Source: Pseudomonas spelaei (GTDB lineage: Bacteria; Pseudomonadota; Gammaproteobacteria; Pseudomonadales; Pseudomonadaceae). Taken from it: a stretch of 64,000 nucleotides of DNA. The stretch covers positions 62,001 to 126,000 of the forward strand of contig NZ_WNNK01000010.1 of assembly GCF_009724245.1 (NCBI RefSeq). The letters run 5' to 3'. Positions 46,892 to 55,631 of the stretch are shown piece after piece. A program made the position numbers and the translations under genes. Each line of letters begins with the position of its first letter. Position 1 is the stretch's first letter. A model generated the notes under the pieces. That model had not been told where the DNA came from. It worked only from the letters and a program-made list of their open reading frames with translations, and made no database searches.

Positions 46892-47437
46892 TCAGATTTT
46901 CGGTGGGCCGGGGTAGCCGCAATGGGCCCAGGACTCGGGTCGGAAGTACCAGGCCATGATCACCAGCTTGAGCAACGACCCCTGGCCCATGCGCAGCAGG
47001 TTCAGGTAGCTGTTCTCCCAACGGTGCAGGAAGTTGCGGATCTGCTCGCTGCTGGCGTTTTCCCAACTGCCCCACACGCCGGTCAACGGTCCGCGGGTGA
47101 CCGCCATACCCAGCACGTCGAACAACTGCTGGGTCAGCTTGAACATCTCCGGCGACAGGTGTTGCAGGCTGTAGTCGAGCTTTTTCAGGGTGTCATCAAT
47201 ACCGGCGGCAACCACTTCGGCCGTGGCGGCGCCTTCCAGCAGTACCGGGATTACCGCCCGCAGAAAGGGCAGGTCACTGCTGCGCAACATGGCAAAGCCA
47301 CTGGCCGGCGTGCTGCTGGAGCAACCGCTGAGGCTGGCACCCAGGCCGGCAGTGGCCAGGAAGGCGCTGGCACACAGGCCGATTTTCAGGACGCCGCGCC
47401 GCGACAGCCCCGGTGTTTCAGTCAGGCTAGGGTTCAT
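46892..47437 (-). CDS. Tat-signal, lipobox protein, partner of GMC oxidoreductase
   Basis: A 181-residue protein with a twin-arginine signal (SRRGVLKIG, R13-R14) and a lipobox LSGC with C39, so it may be a Tat-exported lipoprotein. The rest has no catalytic motif that I recognise. Position and size resemble the small third subunit of gluconate/fructose dehydrogenases, which carry the Tat signal for the flavin subunit. The start is ATG at 47437; the longer frame to 47683 overlaps the aldehyde dehydrogenase gene. Confidence 0.8.
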   Translation of the reverse strand: MNPSLTETPGLSRRGVLKIGLCASAFLATAGLGASLSGCSSSTPASGFAMLRSSDLPFLRAVIPVLLEGAATAEVVAAGIDDTLKKLDYSLQHLSPEMFKLTQQLFDVLGMAVTRGPLTGVWGSWENASSEQIRNFLHRWENSYLNLLRMGQGSLLKLVIMAWYFRPESWAHCGYPGPPKI

Positions 47438-47463
47438 TCTTATTGTTATCCCGCAGTGGGTTG

Positions 47464-48891
47464 TTAGCGGACAAACAGCTTTTGAATCAACTTCTGGATG
47501 GATTTGCCGTACGGCGGGTAAATCAGTTTCGCCGCGTTCAAGCGCTGTTTGACCAGCACGCCCTTGGCCTTGCTGAACGTCAAGAAGCCTTCGTGACCGT
47601 GGTAATGGCCCATGCCCGACGGACCGATGCCGCCGAAGGGCATGTCGTCCTGGGCCACGTGCAGCAAGGTATCGTTCAGGCACACACCACCGGAGTGGGT
47701 CTCGTGGAGCACGCGGTGTTGTTCGGCCTTGTTGTAGCCGAAGTAATACAGGGCCAGCGGGCGAGGGCGTTGGTTGATGTAGGCAAAGGCCTGGTCGAGG
47801 CCGCGATAGGGCACGATGGGCAATACCGGGCCGAAGATCTCGTCCTGCATCACGGTCATCTCGTCGCTGACATTCAGCAGCAGGCTGTGGGCCATACGTC
47901 GTGCCTGGCTTTGGTCGTACAGCGGGACCAGGGTGGCGCCTTTGTCGGTGGCGTCCTTGATGTAGCCGTTGAGCCGGGCCAATTGCCGTTCGTTGATGAT
48001 GGCGGTGTAGTCCGGGTTGTCGCTCAAGGTCGGGTAGAAACCGCGAACCGCTTTGCTGTAGGCCTCGACGAAACCGTCGACACGGTCTTCCGGCACCAGC
48101 ACGTAGTCCGGTGCGACACAGGTTTGCCCGGCGTTCAGCGCCTTGCCGAAGGCGATACGTTCGGCCGCATCCTTGAGCGGTACATCGGCGGAAACAATGG
48201 CCGGCGACTTGCCGCCCAGCTCCAGGGTCACAGGGGTCAGATTTTCGGCTGCGGCGCGCATCACATGCTTACCGACACTAGTAGCGCCAGTGAACAGCAG
48301 GTGATCGAAGCGCAATTTGGAGAACGCCATGCCCACTTCGGCCTCGCCGAGTACCACGCACACCAGGTCCTCGGGGAAGATCTTCGCCAGCAGGGCCTTG
48401 AGCAACTGCCCGGTGGCTGGCGTGGATTCGCTGAGCTTGAGCATCACCCGGTTACCGGCGGCCAACGCGCCCACCAGCGGGCCAATGGCCAAATACAGCG
48501 GGTAGTTCCAGGGCACGATCACCCCGACCACGCCCAGGGGTTGGTAGATGACCTTGGCCGACGCAGGTTGGAAGGCGATGCCTACCGCGCGGCGGGAAGG
48601 TTTCATCCAGCCCTTGAGGTGCTTACTGGCGTAGTGAATGCCGTGCAGGCTCGGCATCAGTTCGGCGAACAGGGTTTCGTCTGCGCTGCGGTGGCTGAAA
48701 TCGCTGCTGATGGCGTCGATCAGCACCTGGCGCTCATCGCTGAGCAAGTCTCGCAGGGCCTTGAGCCACTGCTGGCGCTGCGCAGCCGGCGGCATGGGGT
48801 TGGCGGCGTAGGCGAGACGTTGAGCATCGAACAGGTCCTGGAGCTGGTCCAGCGCCTGAGAATCTTGCAGGTAGGCTACATTGGCAGACAT
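47464..48891 (-). CDS. calB: Coniferyl-aldehyde-type dehydrogenase
   Basis: A 475-residue NAD(P)-dependent aldehyde dehydrogenase of the CalB class. The catalytic pieces are LGGKSPAIV with the general-base glutamate region (LELGGKSPA) and the GQTCVAPDYVL cysteine motif; the cofactor site has FTGATSVGKHVM. Coniferyl aldehyde dehydrogenase is the usual annotation in Pseudomonas (PA0366-like), but long-chain aldehydes are possible. It is the first gene of the operon with the Tat protein and GMC oxidoreductase, facing a TetR gene. Confidence 0.88.
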   Translation of the reverse strand: MSANVAYLQDSQALDQLQDLFDAQRLAYAANPMPPAAQRQQWLKALRDLLSDERQVLIDAISSDFSHRSADETLFAELMPSLHGIHYASKHLKGWMKPSRRAVGIAFQPASAKVIYQPLGVVGVIVPWNYPLYLAIGPLVGALAAGNRVMLKLSESTPATGQLLKALLAKIFPEDLVCVVLGEAEVGMAFSKLRFDHLLFTGATSVGKHVMRAAAENLTPVTLELGGKSPAIVSADVPLKDAAERIAFGKALNAGQTCVAPDYVLVPEDRVDGFVEAYSKAVRGFYPTLSDNPDYTAIINERQLARLNGYIKDATDKGATLVPLYDQSQARRMAHSLLLNVSDEMTVMQDEIFGPVLPIVPYRGLDQAFAYINQRPRPLALYYFGYNKAEQHRVLHETHSGGVCLNDTLLHVAQDDMPFGGIGPSGMGHYHGHEGFLTFSKAKGVLVKQRLNAAKLIYPPYGKSIQKLIQKLFVR

Positions 48892-48926
48892 GGCGCAGGT
48901 CCCGTTTGTTATTGGAATGCATCAGT

Positions 48927-48948
48927 ATTTAGAGTCATTGCTCTAAAT
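48927..48948. promoter_or_regulatory. Perfect palindrome between calB and TetR gene
   Basis: ATTTAGAG and CTCTAAAT form perfect 8-base arms around TCATTG. It lies 35 bases upstream of calB and 91 bases upstream of the TetR gene, as expected for a TetR operator controlling both directions. Confidence 0.75.
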
Positions 48949-49039
48949 TGTCAAATAACATTGCAGCAACACTTGGATTTATCCAGACAAGGATAGGCCG
49001 TAAGATGCCCGCACCACTGGTAATCGAAGCTGATCCCCC

Positions 49040-49711
49040 ATGGCACCACGAGTAAAGACCAGCGAGCGCATTGTGCAAACCAGCCTGGAGCTGTTTAACC
49101 AGCAGGGTGAGCGCAGTGTCAGCACCAACCATATCGCTGCCCATATGGAAATTTCCCCGGGCAACCTGTACTACCACTTCCCCAACAAGCAGGCGATCAT
49201 CGCCGTGCTGTTCCGTGAGTACGAAGCCCTGGTGGACAGCTTCCTGCGCCCGCCCCAGGGCCGTGCCGTGACCGTGGAAGACAAGCGTTTCTACCTGCAG
49301 GCGGTCCTGGCCGGCATGTGGCGCTATCGCTTTTTGCACCGCGACCTTGAGCATCTGCTGGAGAGCGACCCGGAGCTGGCCACCGGTTATCGGCGTTTCT
49401 CCCAGCGTTGCCTGATCCAGGGCGGCGCCATCTACCAGGGTTTTGTCGATGCCGGCATCTTGAACATGGACCCGGTGCAAACCGAAGCCCTGACCCTCAA
49501 TGCCTGGATCATCCTTACGTCCTGGGTGCGTTTTCTGTGCACCACCAACGAAAAATCCACCCATTTGAGCGCCGAAGCGATCAAACGCGGGGTGTATCAG
49601 GTGCTGGTGCTGGAAGCCGGGTTTATCACCCCGCAGGCAAAAGAGGCCGTGGACGCGTTGTTCAAAGAGTTTTACGTGCCGTTGAATCAGGCGCTGGAAG
49701 AAGTGAAGTAG
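49040..49711 (+). CDS. TetR family repressor
   Basis: A 223-residue TetR-type regulator. The N-terminal HTH is SERIVQTSLELFNQQGERSVSTNHIAAHMEISPGNLYYHFPNKQ, near residues 7-50. The rest is a ligand domain. It is divergent from the calB-Tat-GMC operon, and a perfect palindrome lies between them, so it most likely represses that operon until an alcohol, aldehyde or fatty compound binds. The ligand is not known. Confidence 0.9.
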   Translation: MAPRVKTSERIVQTSLELFNQQGERSVSTNHIAAHMEISPGNLYYHFPNKQAIIAVLFREYEALVDSFLRPPQGRAVTVEDKRFYLQAVLAGMWRYRFLHRDLEHLLESDPELATGYRRFSQRCLIQGGAIYQGFVDAGILNMDPVQTEALTLNAWIILTSWVRFLCTTNEKSTHLSAEAIKRGVYQVLVLEAGFITPQAKEAVDALFKEFYVPLNQALEEVK

Positions 49712-49744
49712 GATTTTCCCCTGATACCTTCATAGGAGTCCGTT

Positions 49745-50599
49745 ATGCCGCTTGCCCAACTGATCAGCCCCCAGCAACTGGCCGAGCGCCAGACGCGTGG
49801 TGCTCTGGTGATCCTTGATTGTCGCTTTGCCCTGGAAGACCCGGATTACGGCCTTTGCAGCTATGCCGAAGGGCATATCGAAGGTGCGCAGTATGCTGAC
49901 CTGGAGCGTCACCTCAGTGGGCCAGTCACCAAGGGTGTGACGGGTCGTCACCCGCTGCCGGCGCCGGAGTCGTTGATCCGGCAGTTGCGCGCCTGGGGCG
50001 TTAATTCCGATAGCGAGATCGTTCTGTATGACGACGGCCCCGGTGCGTATGCCGCGCGGGCGTGGTGGCTGCTGACCTGGCTGGGCAAGCGTGATGGGGT
50101 CTTTATCCTCGATGGTGGCCTGAAGGCCTGGCACGCAGCAGGCTTTCCCCTGAGCCTGGACGCACTGGTGATGGAACCGGGTACTTTCAAAGGCACGCCG
50201 GACAACCGTTTGCTGCTGGATGCCGAACACCTGCAAAAGCGTCTCGACCAGCCAGGCCTGACCCTGATCGACGCCCGTGGCTTGCCGCGCTTTCGCGGTG
50301 AAGTGGAGCCCATCGACCCGATTGCCGGGCATATCCCTGGCGCGCAATGTGCGGCGTTCAACGAAAACCTGGGCAGCGACGGCCGTTTTCTGCCGGCTGA
50401 ACAGCTCAAGGAGCGCTTTGCGGCCAAGCTGCAAGACCGTTCGCCGGATGAGCTGGTGGCCTACTGCGGCTCTGGGGTGACGGCGTGCCATAACCTGTTC
50501 GCCCTGTGTCTGGCGGGTTATCCGTTGGGCAAGCTGTATGCCGGCTCGTGGAGTGAGTGGATCACCGATCCGCAGCGGGCGATCGCGACAGGCGATTGA
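49745..50599 (+). CDS. Two-domain rhodanese / mercaptopyruvate sulfurtransferase
   Basis: A 284-residue sulfurtransferase with two rhodanese domains. The catalytic loop is YCGSGVTACHN with C241. The CGSGVTA loop is the mercaptopyruvate-type (SseA-like) rather than the thiosulfate CRKGVTA type, so 3-mercaptopyruvate is the likely sulfur donor. AGGAG precedes the ATG. It follows the TetR gene by 33 bases on the same strand but has no clear link to it. Confidence 0.9.
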   Translation: MPLAQLISPQQLAERQTRGALVILDCRFALEDPDYGLCSYAEGHIEGAQYADLERHLSGPVTKGVTGRHPLPAPESLIRQLRAWGVNSDSEIVLYDDGPGAYAARAWWLLTWLGKRDGVFILDGGLKAWHAAGFPLSLDALVMEPGTFKGTPDNRLLLDAEHLQKRLDQPGLTLIDARGLPRFRGEVEPIDPIAGHIPGAQCAAFNENLGSDGRFLPAEQLKERFAAKLQDRSPDELVAYCGSGVTACHNLFALCLAGYPLGKLYAGSWSEWITDPQRAIATGD

Positions 50600-50619
50600 G
50601 CCAAAGGCAGCGAGCTTTC

Positions 50620-50736
50620 TGTAGCCGCTGCCGAGGCACGAGGCTGCGATGGGCTTGGTGCGGCATTCCGACGTAGCGGCCCCAAGGGCGGTCCTGCGGA
50701 CACGCATCGCAGCCTCGTACCTCGGCAGCGGCTACA
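50620..50736. repeat. Large inverted repeat between convergent genes
   Basis: The 32-base arms at 50620-50651 and 50705-50736 pair with one mismatch; the core is GTAGCCGCTGCCGAGG. This differs from the GTGGGAGC REP type. It lies between the rhodanese and YheT-like gene ends. Confidence 0.85.
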
Positions 50737-50758
50737 AAACATTCATGAGTAGCCCCAA

Positions 50759-51754
50759 TCAACCGTATTTCGCCGACAACCACTGGGGAATCCGCCGTTC
50801 AAGGTAGTAGCCAGGCTGTTTCAGCGTGCCATCGACAAACCCTACATGGCCGCCTTTGCTCGTCAGCTCGAACTCGGTGCAAGCCGATAACTCGCTGGCC
50901 TCAGGCAGGCTGTGGGCAAACACGAAGGGGTCGTCGGCAGCCTGGATAATCAGGGTCGGTGTGCGAATGCCACCGAGGAAATAACGGCTCGATGCCCGGC
51001 GGTAATAGTCCTCGGCACTCAGGTAGCCGTGCAGCGGCGCGGTGACTCGGCCGTCGAAATCCCAGAAGGTACGCATCTTCTCCAGCGAGCCCAGGTCCTC
51101 CAGGGTTTTGAGCCCCTCTTCACGGCCATCCTTCAGAAACTGGCGCTGTTTCACCCGAATGTAGGCGAGCATCTCACGCATGAAATGCTTCTGGTAAATC
51201 CGCGAAACCCCCAGGCCGATACGGTCCGCGCATTGATCCAGGCGGAACGGTACCGACACCGCCGCCGCGCCTTGTAGCCCGGATGCTTCGCCGGTTTCAC
51301 CCAAGTGCTTGAGCAGCACATTGCCGCCCAGTGAGTAGCCCACGGCATACAGCGGCGCTAACGGGCGTTTGGCGCGCAGGTGAGCAATGGCGGCGGCCAA
51401 GTCTTCACTGGCGCCGGAGTGGTAACTGCGTGCCAGCAAGTTGGGCTCGCCGGAGCAGCCGCGCCAGTTGAGCGCGGCGCTGGCCCAGCCTTGAGTTGCC
51501 AGGGCTTTTTGCAGGCCGGCGACATAAGGTGAATTGGAAGAGCCGGTCAGGCCATGCAGCACCAGTACCAGTGGTGCTTGTGCGTCATGTGGACCGTGCC
51601 AATCGAGGTCGAGGAAATCGCTATCTTCCAGCCACAGCCGCTCGCGCCGACGTTCGATATGCGTGGTTTTGCGCCACAGCGGTCCCCACAGCGTTTGCAG
51701 GTGCGGGTTGCCGAGGCCGAAGGCGGGCGTGAAGCGGTCGGGAGAAGGGCTCAT
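50759..51754 (-). CDS. YheT-type alpha/beta hydrolase
   Basis: A 331-residue alpha/beta hydrolase of the YheT/AB-hydrolase-4 type. It starts with the HLQTLWGP motif, has the nucleophile elbow GYSLGGN, an acid near AADDPF and a histidine in GGHVGF. Esterase or lipase-like activity is likely; the physiological substrate is unknown. ATG at 51754 is used; the frame to 52222 is a shadow of rsmD. It is the last gene of the minus-strand row from the M16 pair. Confidence 0.9.
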   Translation of the reverse strand: MSPSPDRFTPAFGLGNPHLQTLWGPLWRKTTHIERRRERLWLEDSDFLDLDWHGPHDAQAPLVLVLHGLTGSSNSPYVAGLQKALATQGWASAALNWRGCSGEPNLLARSYHSGASEDLAAAIAHLRAKRPLAPLYAVGYSLGGNVLLKHLGETGEASGLQGAAAVSVPFRLDQCADRIGLGVSRIYQKHFMREMLAYIRVKQRQFLKDGREEGLKTLEDLGSLEKMRTFWDFDGRVTAPLHGYLSAEDYYRRASSRYFLGGIRTPTLIIQAADDPFVFAHSLPEASELSACTEFELTSKGGHVGFVDGTLKQPGYYLERRIPQWLSAKYG

Positions 51755-51763
51755 GAAATTCTC

Positions 51764-51803
51764 TGTGGCGGGCGGGCTTGTTGTGGCAAGCCCCCTCGCC
51801 ACA
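51764..51803. repeat. REP element of the GTGGCG type
   Basis: TGTGGCGGGCGGGCTTG faces CAAGCCCCCTCGCCACA around TTGTGG, a third repeat type in this window. It sits in the 67-base gap between rsmD and the YheT-like gene. Confidence 0.7.
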
Positions 51804-51821
51804 GGAATAGCGGTCAGTCGA

Positions 51822-52439
51822 TTATTCGGCGCTCTGTGCCGTACGTTGCCACAACGCGTAATACACCCGCCCGGATTTTTGCTCCCGGTGCAGGCGCCAG
51901 GTGCCGGGCAGGCCCAGGGTCGACGGCGCGGTTTCGCTTTCGGTGTAGACCCAGGCGTTTTCGGCCAGCCACTGGCGTTCCTCCAGCAGCGCGCAGACAG
52001 TTGGCAGCAGGTTCTGGTTGAACGGTGGGTCGAGGAACACCACGTCGAATTCACGGGCTTCCTGGGTTTCCAGGTAGCGCAAGGCATCGGCGGTTTGTAC
52101 CTGGCCGGTGGTGCAACGCAGGGTGCCCAGGTGTTCCTTGAGGCTGGCGACGGCGACGTTGCTCGCGTCCAGCGCCTGGCCCAGGGCGGCGCCACGGGAC
52201 AGGGCTTCAAGGAACAGCGCACCGCTGCCGGCGAACGGATCGAGCACCTTGGCCCCGGCGATGTAAGGCGCGAGCCAGTTGAACAGGGTCTCGCGCACGC
52301 GGTCCGGCGTCGGACGCAGGCCTACGACATCGGGGAAGCTCAGCTTACGGCTGCGCCATTCACCACCGATGATGCGCAGTTGGCCCACACCGTTATGGAC
52401 GTTGTGGACAGGTTTCTTGGGACGGGATGGACTGGCCAT
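51822..52439 (-). CDS. rsmD: 16S rRNA (guanine966-N2)-methyltransferase
   Basis: Makes m2G966 in 16S rRNA. The 205-residue protein has the SAM motif DPFAGSGALFLEALSRGA and the catalytic DPPF (DPPFNQN). The N-terminal LRIIGGEWRSRKLSFPDV is the family start. Its start overlaps the stop of the upstream M16 gene by one base, so the genes are co-transcribed. Confidence 0.95.
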   Translation of the reverse strand: MASPSRPKKPVHNVHNGVGQLRIIGGEWRSRKLSFPDVVGLRPTPDRVRETLFNWLAPYIAGAKVLDPFAGSGALFLEALSRGAALGQALDASNVAVASLKEHLGTLRCTTGQVQTADALRYLETQEAREFDVVFLDPPFNQNLLPTVCALLEERQWLAENAWVYTESETAPSTLGLPGTWRLHREQKSGRVYYALWQRTAQSAE

Positions 52440-53929
52440 TAATGCTCCGGGACCCCGAGCGGCTGCTCGGCGGGTTTATCAGTAGGGGGCGGTAGTGGCT
52501 TTTGCGCAATGGTCGGGCCGGCGGTCACGATGACCATCTTGTCGGCGCTCAAGTGTTTGTTCATAGCGGCTTTGACCTGCTCGACGGTCAAGGCCTGGGA
52601 TTGTTTCATGAAATCTTCCAGATAGCTCAGCGGCAGGTTGTAGAAACCCATGGCGCCCAGCTGTCCGACGATATCGGCGTTGCTGGCGGTGGACAGTGGG
52701 AAGCTGCCCGCCAGTTCCCGCTTGGCGTCGTCCAGTTCCTTTTGCGTCGGGCCGGTCTTGAGGTAGTCGGCCAGCACCTGCTCCACCAAGCGTAGCGTGC
52801 CGCCGCTCATTTCGGCGCGGGTTTGCAGGTTGATCATGAACGGGCCACGAACCTGCATTGGCGAGAAACCGGAGTAGACACCGTAGGTCAGGCCGCGTTT
52901 TTCGCGGACTTCGCTCATCAGGCGGGTACCGAAACCGCCGCCGCCGAGGATCTGGTTGCCCAGGGAAAGCGCGGCGTAGTCCGGATCGGCACGGTCGATG
53001 CCCAATTGCGCCAGCAGCAAGTGCGTTTGCTTGGAGGGAAATTCGATATGACTGACGCCTGCCTGGGGCTCGACCGGCTGGGCGATCTTCGCCAGTGCCG
53101 GGCCTTTAGGCAGTGAAGCGGAAACCTTGGCCACCATGGCTTCGGCTTCGGCGCGGGACAAGTCGCCTACCACCGCGATCACTGCGTTACCTGCGGCGTA
53201 GGCCTTGGCGTGGAACTCCCGCAACTGCGCGAGGGTAATGCCGGGAACGCTTTGGGCGGTGCCTTCACTCGGATGAGCGTAAGGATGATCGCCATACAAA
53301 CGTTTGAACAGCTCGATGCCCGCCAGTTTGCCGGGATTCTGTTTCTGGTATTCGAAGCCGGCCAGCAGTTGGTTCTTGATCCGCGCCAGGGAGTCGGCGG
53401 GGAAGGTCGGCTTGCCGATGACTTCGTCAAACAGTGCCAGGGCAGCCTCGCGCTTGTCGCTGTCGCTCAGGCTGCGCAGGGACACCAACGCCATGTCGCG
53501 GTAAGCACCATTGCCAAAGTCAGCACCGAGGCCTTCGAAACCGGCAGCAATCTGGCTGACGTCTTTGTCTGGCACGCCTTCATTGAGCATCGCGTTGGTC
53601 AGCAACGCCACGCCTGGCGTGTTGCCGTCCTGGCTGCTGCCGGCGGCGAACAGGATGCGCATGTCGAACATCGGCAGTTCGTGGGCTTCGACGAACAGTA
53701 CCTTGGCGCCTTCGGCGGTGTTCCAGGTCTGTACGTCGAGCTGGCGGTTGGTCGGGGCCTTGCCGTCGAGTTCGGCCAGGGATTGCAGGGTGTTGGCGGA
53801 CTTGACCTGGTCCAGCGCCTGGCTGGCAACGGAGTCGTTCGGGCGCAGGAAGTAGACGGCACAGGCGGCAGCCAGGGTGACAACGACCAGGCCGGGCAGC
53901 ACCAGGCGATTATTTTTACGTTCACTCAT
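52439..53929 (-). CDS. M16 peptidase-family protein without zinc motif
   Basis: A 496-residue secreted or membrane-anchored M16-family protein; one hydrophobic segment is near residues 9-28. It lacks the HxxEH zinc motif in the N-terminal domain but keeps the C-terminal R/Y-type region GGFGTRLMSEVREKRGLTYGVYSGF. It pairs with the next gene upstream, which has the zinc motif, so the two may form a heterodimer in which this one binds substrate. ATG at 53929 overlaps the partner's end by 8 bases. Confidence 0.88.
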   Translation of the reverse strand: MSERKNNRLVLPGLVVVTLAAACAVYFLRPNDSVASQALDQVKSANTLQSLAELDGKAPTNRQLDVQTWNTAEGAKVLFVEAHELPMFDMRILFAAGSSQDGNTPGVALLTNAMLNEGVPDKDVSQIAAGFEGLGADFGNGAYRDMALVSLRSLSDSDKREAALALFDEVIGKPTFPADSLARIKNQLLAGFEYQKQNPGKLAGIELFKRLYGDHPYAHPSEGTAQSVPGITLAQLREFHAKAYAAGNAVIAVVGDLSRAEAEAMVAKVSASLPKGPALAKIAQPVEPQAGVSHIEFPSKQTHLLLAQLGIDRADPDYAALSLGNQILGGGGFGTRLMSEVREKRGLTYGVYSGFSPMQVRGPFMINLQTRAEMSGGTLRLVEQVLADYLKTGPTQKELDDAKRELAGSFPLSTASNADIVGQLGAMGFYNLPLSYLEDFMKQSQALTVEQVKAAMNKHLSADKMVIVTAGPTIAQKPLPPPTDKPAEQPLGVPEH

Positions 53930-55277
53930 GAGCGGTCTCCTCAGGCAGAACATGGGCGACGCTGAGACGTTCGCGGGTGAAATAGGTGCGTGCAGCTTTC
54001 TGGATGTCTTCGGCGGTCACGCTTTGCAGCTCGGCGAGTTCCGTGTCCATGAGCTTCCAGGACAGGCCGACGGTCTCCAGCGAGCCGATGGCGGTGGCTT
54101 GGCTGGTAATGGAGTCGCGCTCGTAGACCACGCCGGCGATGACTTGGGCGCGGATGCGCTCCAGTTCGTCGGCGGTCGGTGGCTTGGCTTTCAACTCATC
54201 CAGCAGGCGCCACAGGCCGGCTTCGGCCTGAGCGACGGTTTTCTTCTTCTGCTGGTTTGGCGTGGCGGTCAGGGTGAACAGGCTATCACCCCGGGTGTAG
54301 GCGTCGTAGCTGGACGAAGCGCCGGAGACCAATTCTTCACCGCGCTCCAATTGAGTCGGGATCCGCGCGCTGTAACCGCCGTCCAGCAGCGCCGAAATCA
54401 GGCGCAGGGCATTGACCGAGCGCTTGTCTTCGGTGGTGGCCAGGCTTGGTACGTTGAAACCGAGAATCACGCTCGGCAGTTGAGTTTGTACGTGCAGGGT
54501 CAACAGGCGTTCGCCGGGCTCGGCCAGCTCCAGGGGAATCTTCGCCGGCGGCACGTCACGCTTGGGGATTGGGCCGAAGTAACGCTGGGCCAGGGTTTTG
54601 ACTTCATCCGGGGTGACGTCACCGACCACCACCAGCGTGGCGTTGTTCGGCACGTACCAGGATTGGTACCAGTGGCGCAGTTCTTCAACCTTCATGCGGT
54701 CCAGGTCGGCCATCCAGCCGATGGTCGGCGTGTGGTAGCCGCTGGCCGGATAGGCCATGGCCTTGAAGCGCTCGTAGGCCTTGGACATCGGGTTGTCGTC
54801 GGTGCGCAGGCGACGTTCTTCTTTGATGACTTCAATCTCGCGGCTGAACTCGTCGGCGGGCAGGCGCAGGCTGGCCATGCGGTCGGCTTCCAGTTCAAAG
54901 GCAACGCCCAGGCGGTCACGGGCCAGCACCTGATAGTAGGCGGTGTAGTCATCGCTGGTGAATGCGTTCTCTTCGGCACCCAGGTCCCGCAGGATCAGCG
55001 AGGCCTGGCCAGGGCCGACCTTGGCGCTGCCTTTGAACATCATGTGCTCAAGGGCATGGGACAAACCGGTCTGGCCTGGGGTTTCGTAGCTGGAGCCAAC
55101 CTTGTACCAGACCTGGGAAACCACCACCGGGGCGCGATGGTCTTCGCGCACGACGACCTTGAGGCCGTTGTCCAGGGTGAATTCGTGGGTGGGTTGTGGG
55201 TCGGCAGCCAGGGCTGAAAGGGGCAGACAAACTGTGCTGAGCAGCAGGCCTGCGGCGCGGCGGGCTAGAGCATTCAT
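53922..55277 (-). CDS. M16 zinc peptidase (pitrilysin family)
   Basis: A 451-residue periplasmic M16 metallopeptidase. The signal peptide spans about residues 1-24 (ends ALA). The catalytic motif is HALEHMMFKG (HxxEH), with a downstream glutamate in the EENAFTSDDYTAYYQ region. The substrate is probably a peptide or damaged small protein. It is the first gene of the row with the silent M16 partner and rsmD. Confidence 0.92.
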   Translation of the reverse strand: MNALARRAAGLLLSTVCLPLSALAADPQPTHEFTLDNGLKVVVREDHRAPVVVSQVWYKVGSSYETPGQTGLSHALEHMMFKGSAKVGPGQASLILRDLGAEENAFTSDDYTAYYQVLARDRLGVAFELEADRMASLRLPADEFSREIEVIKEERRLRTDDNPMSKAYERFKAMAYPASGYHTPTIGWMADLDRMKVEELRHWYQSWYVPNNATLVVVGDVTPDEVKTLAQRYFGPIPKRDVPPAKIPLELAEPGERLLTLHVQTQLPSVILGFNVPSLATTEDKRSVNALRLISALLDGGYSARIPTQLERGEELVSGASSSYDAYTRGDSLFTLTATPNQQKKKTVAQAEAGLWRLLDELKAKPPTADELERIRAQVIAGVVYERDSITSQATAIGSLETVGLSWKLMDTELAELQSVTAEDIQKAARTYFTRERLSVAHVLPEETAHE

Positions 55278-55631
55278 TCGTTTTTAAACCTGTTGAGCTG
55301 CCCGCTAGGTCTTAGCGTCGGCGGGCGAGGAGGTGCTAGGATACTGGTCCGATTTACTGGCGGCCACGGCTATAAGACCCGGGGCTCTCATATCGCTTCG
55401 GATTCAGTCGTAGGAATGGTGGAGTTAGCGGTGGGTTTCCCCGACAATCTTCCACTTTTCGCCGATTTTATCGCTTCAGCCCTATATTGAATCGATTTGT
55501 TGAGGCCTCTTTTTTCGCCTCGCAGAATGTTGCGCATGAACAAGCTGGCTAAAAAACAGTCTGTTCTGCATCGAATTTTATTTACCGAGGCGCCCCCTTG
55601 GCGCGTCGCTACCTTGAGATAGCCGTCCTCC
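55278..55631. other. Divergent promoter region of M16 and ftsY genes
   Basis: A 354-base stretch without a gene. Its ftsY-proximal half is AT-rich and should hold the promoters of both divergent units. No strong palindrome or repeat was seen; a short GCGCC/GGCGC hairpin lies near 55595. Confidence 0.55.

Noticed and set aside
47443..48996. 517-residue open frame opposite calB
   Set aside because: It is a shadow of the aldehyde dehydrogenase gene, with no ribosome site and no conserved domain.
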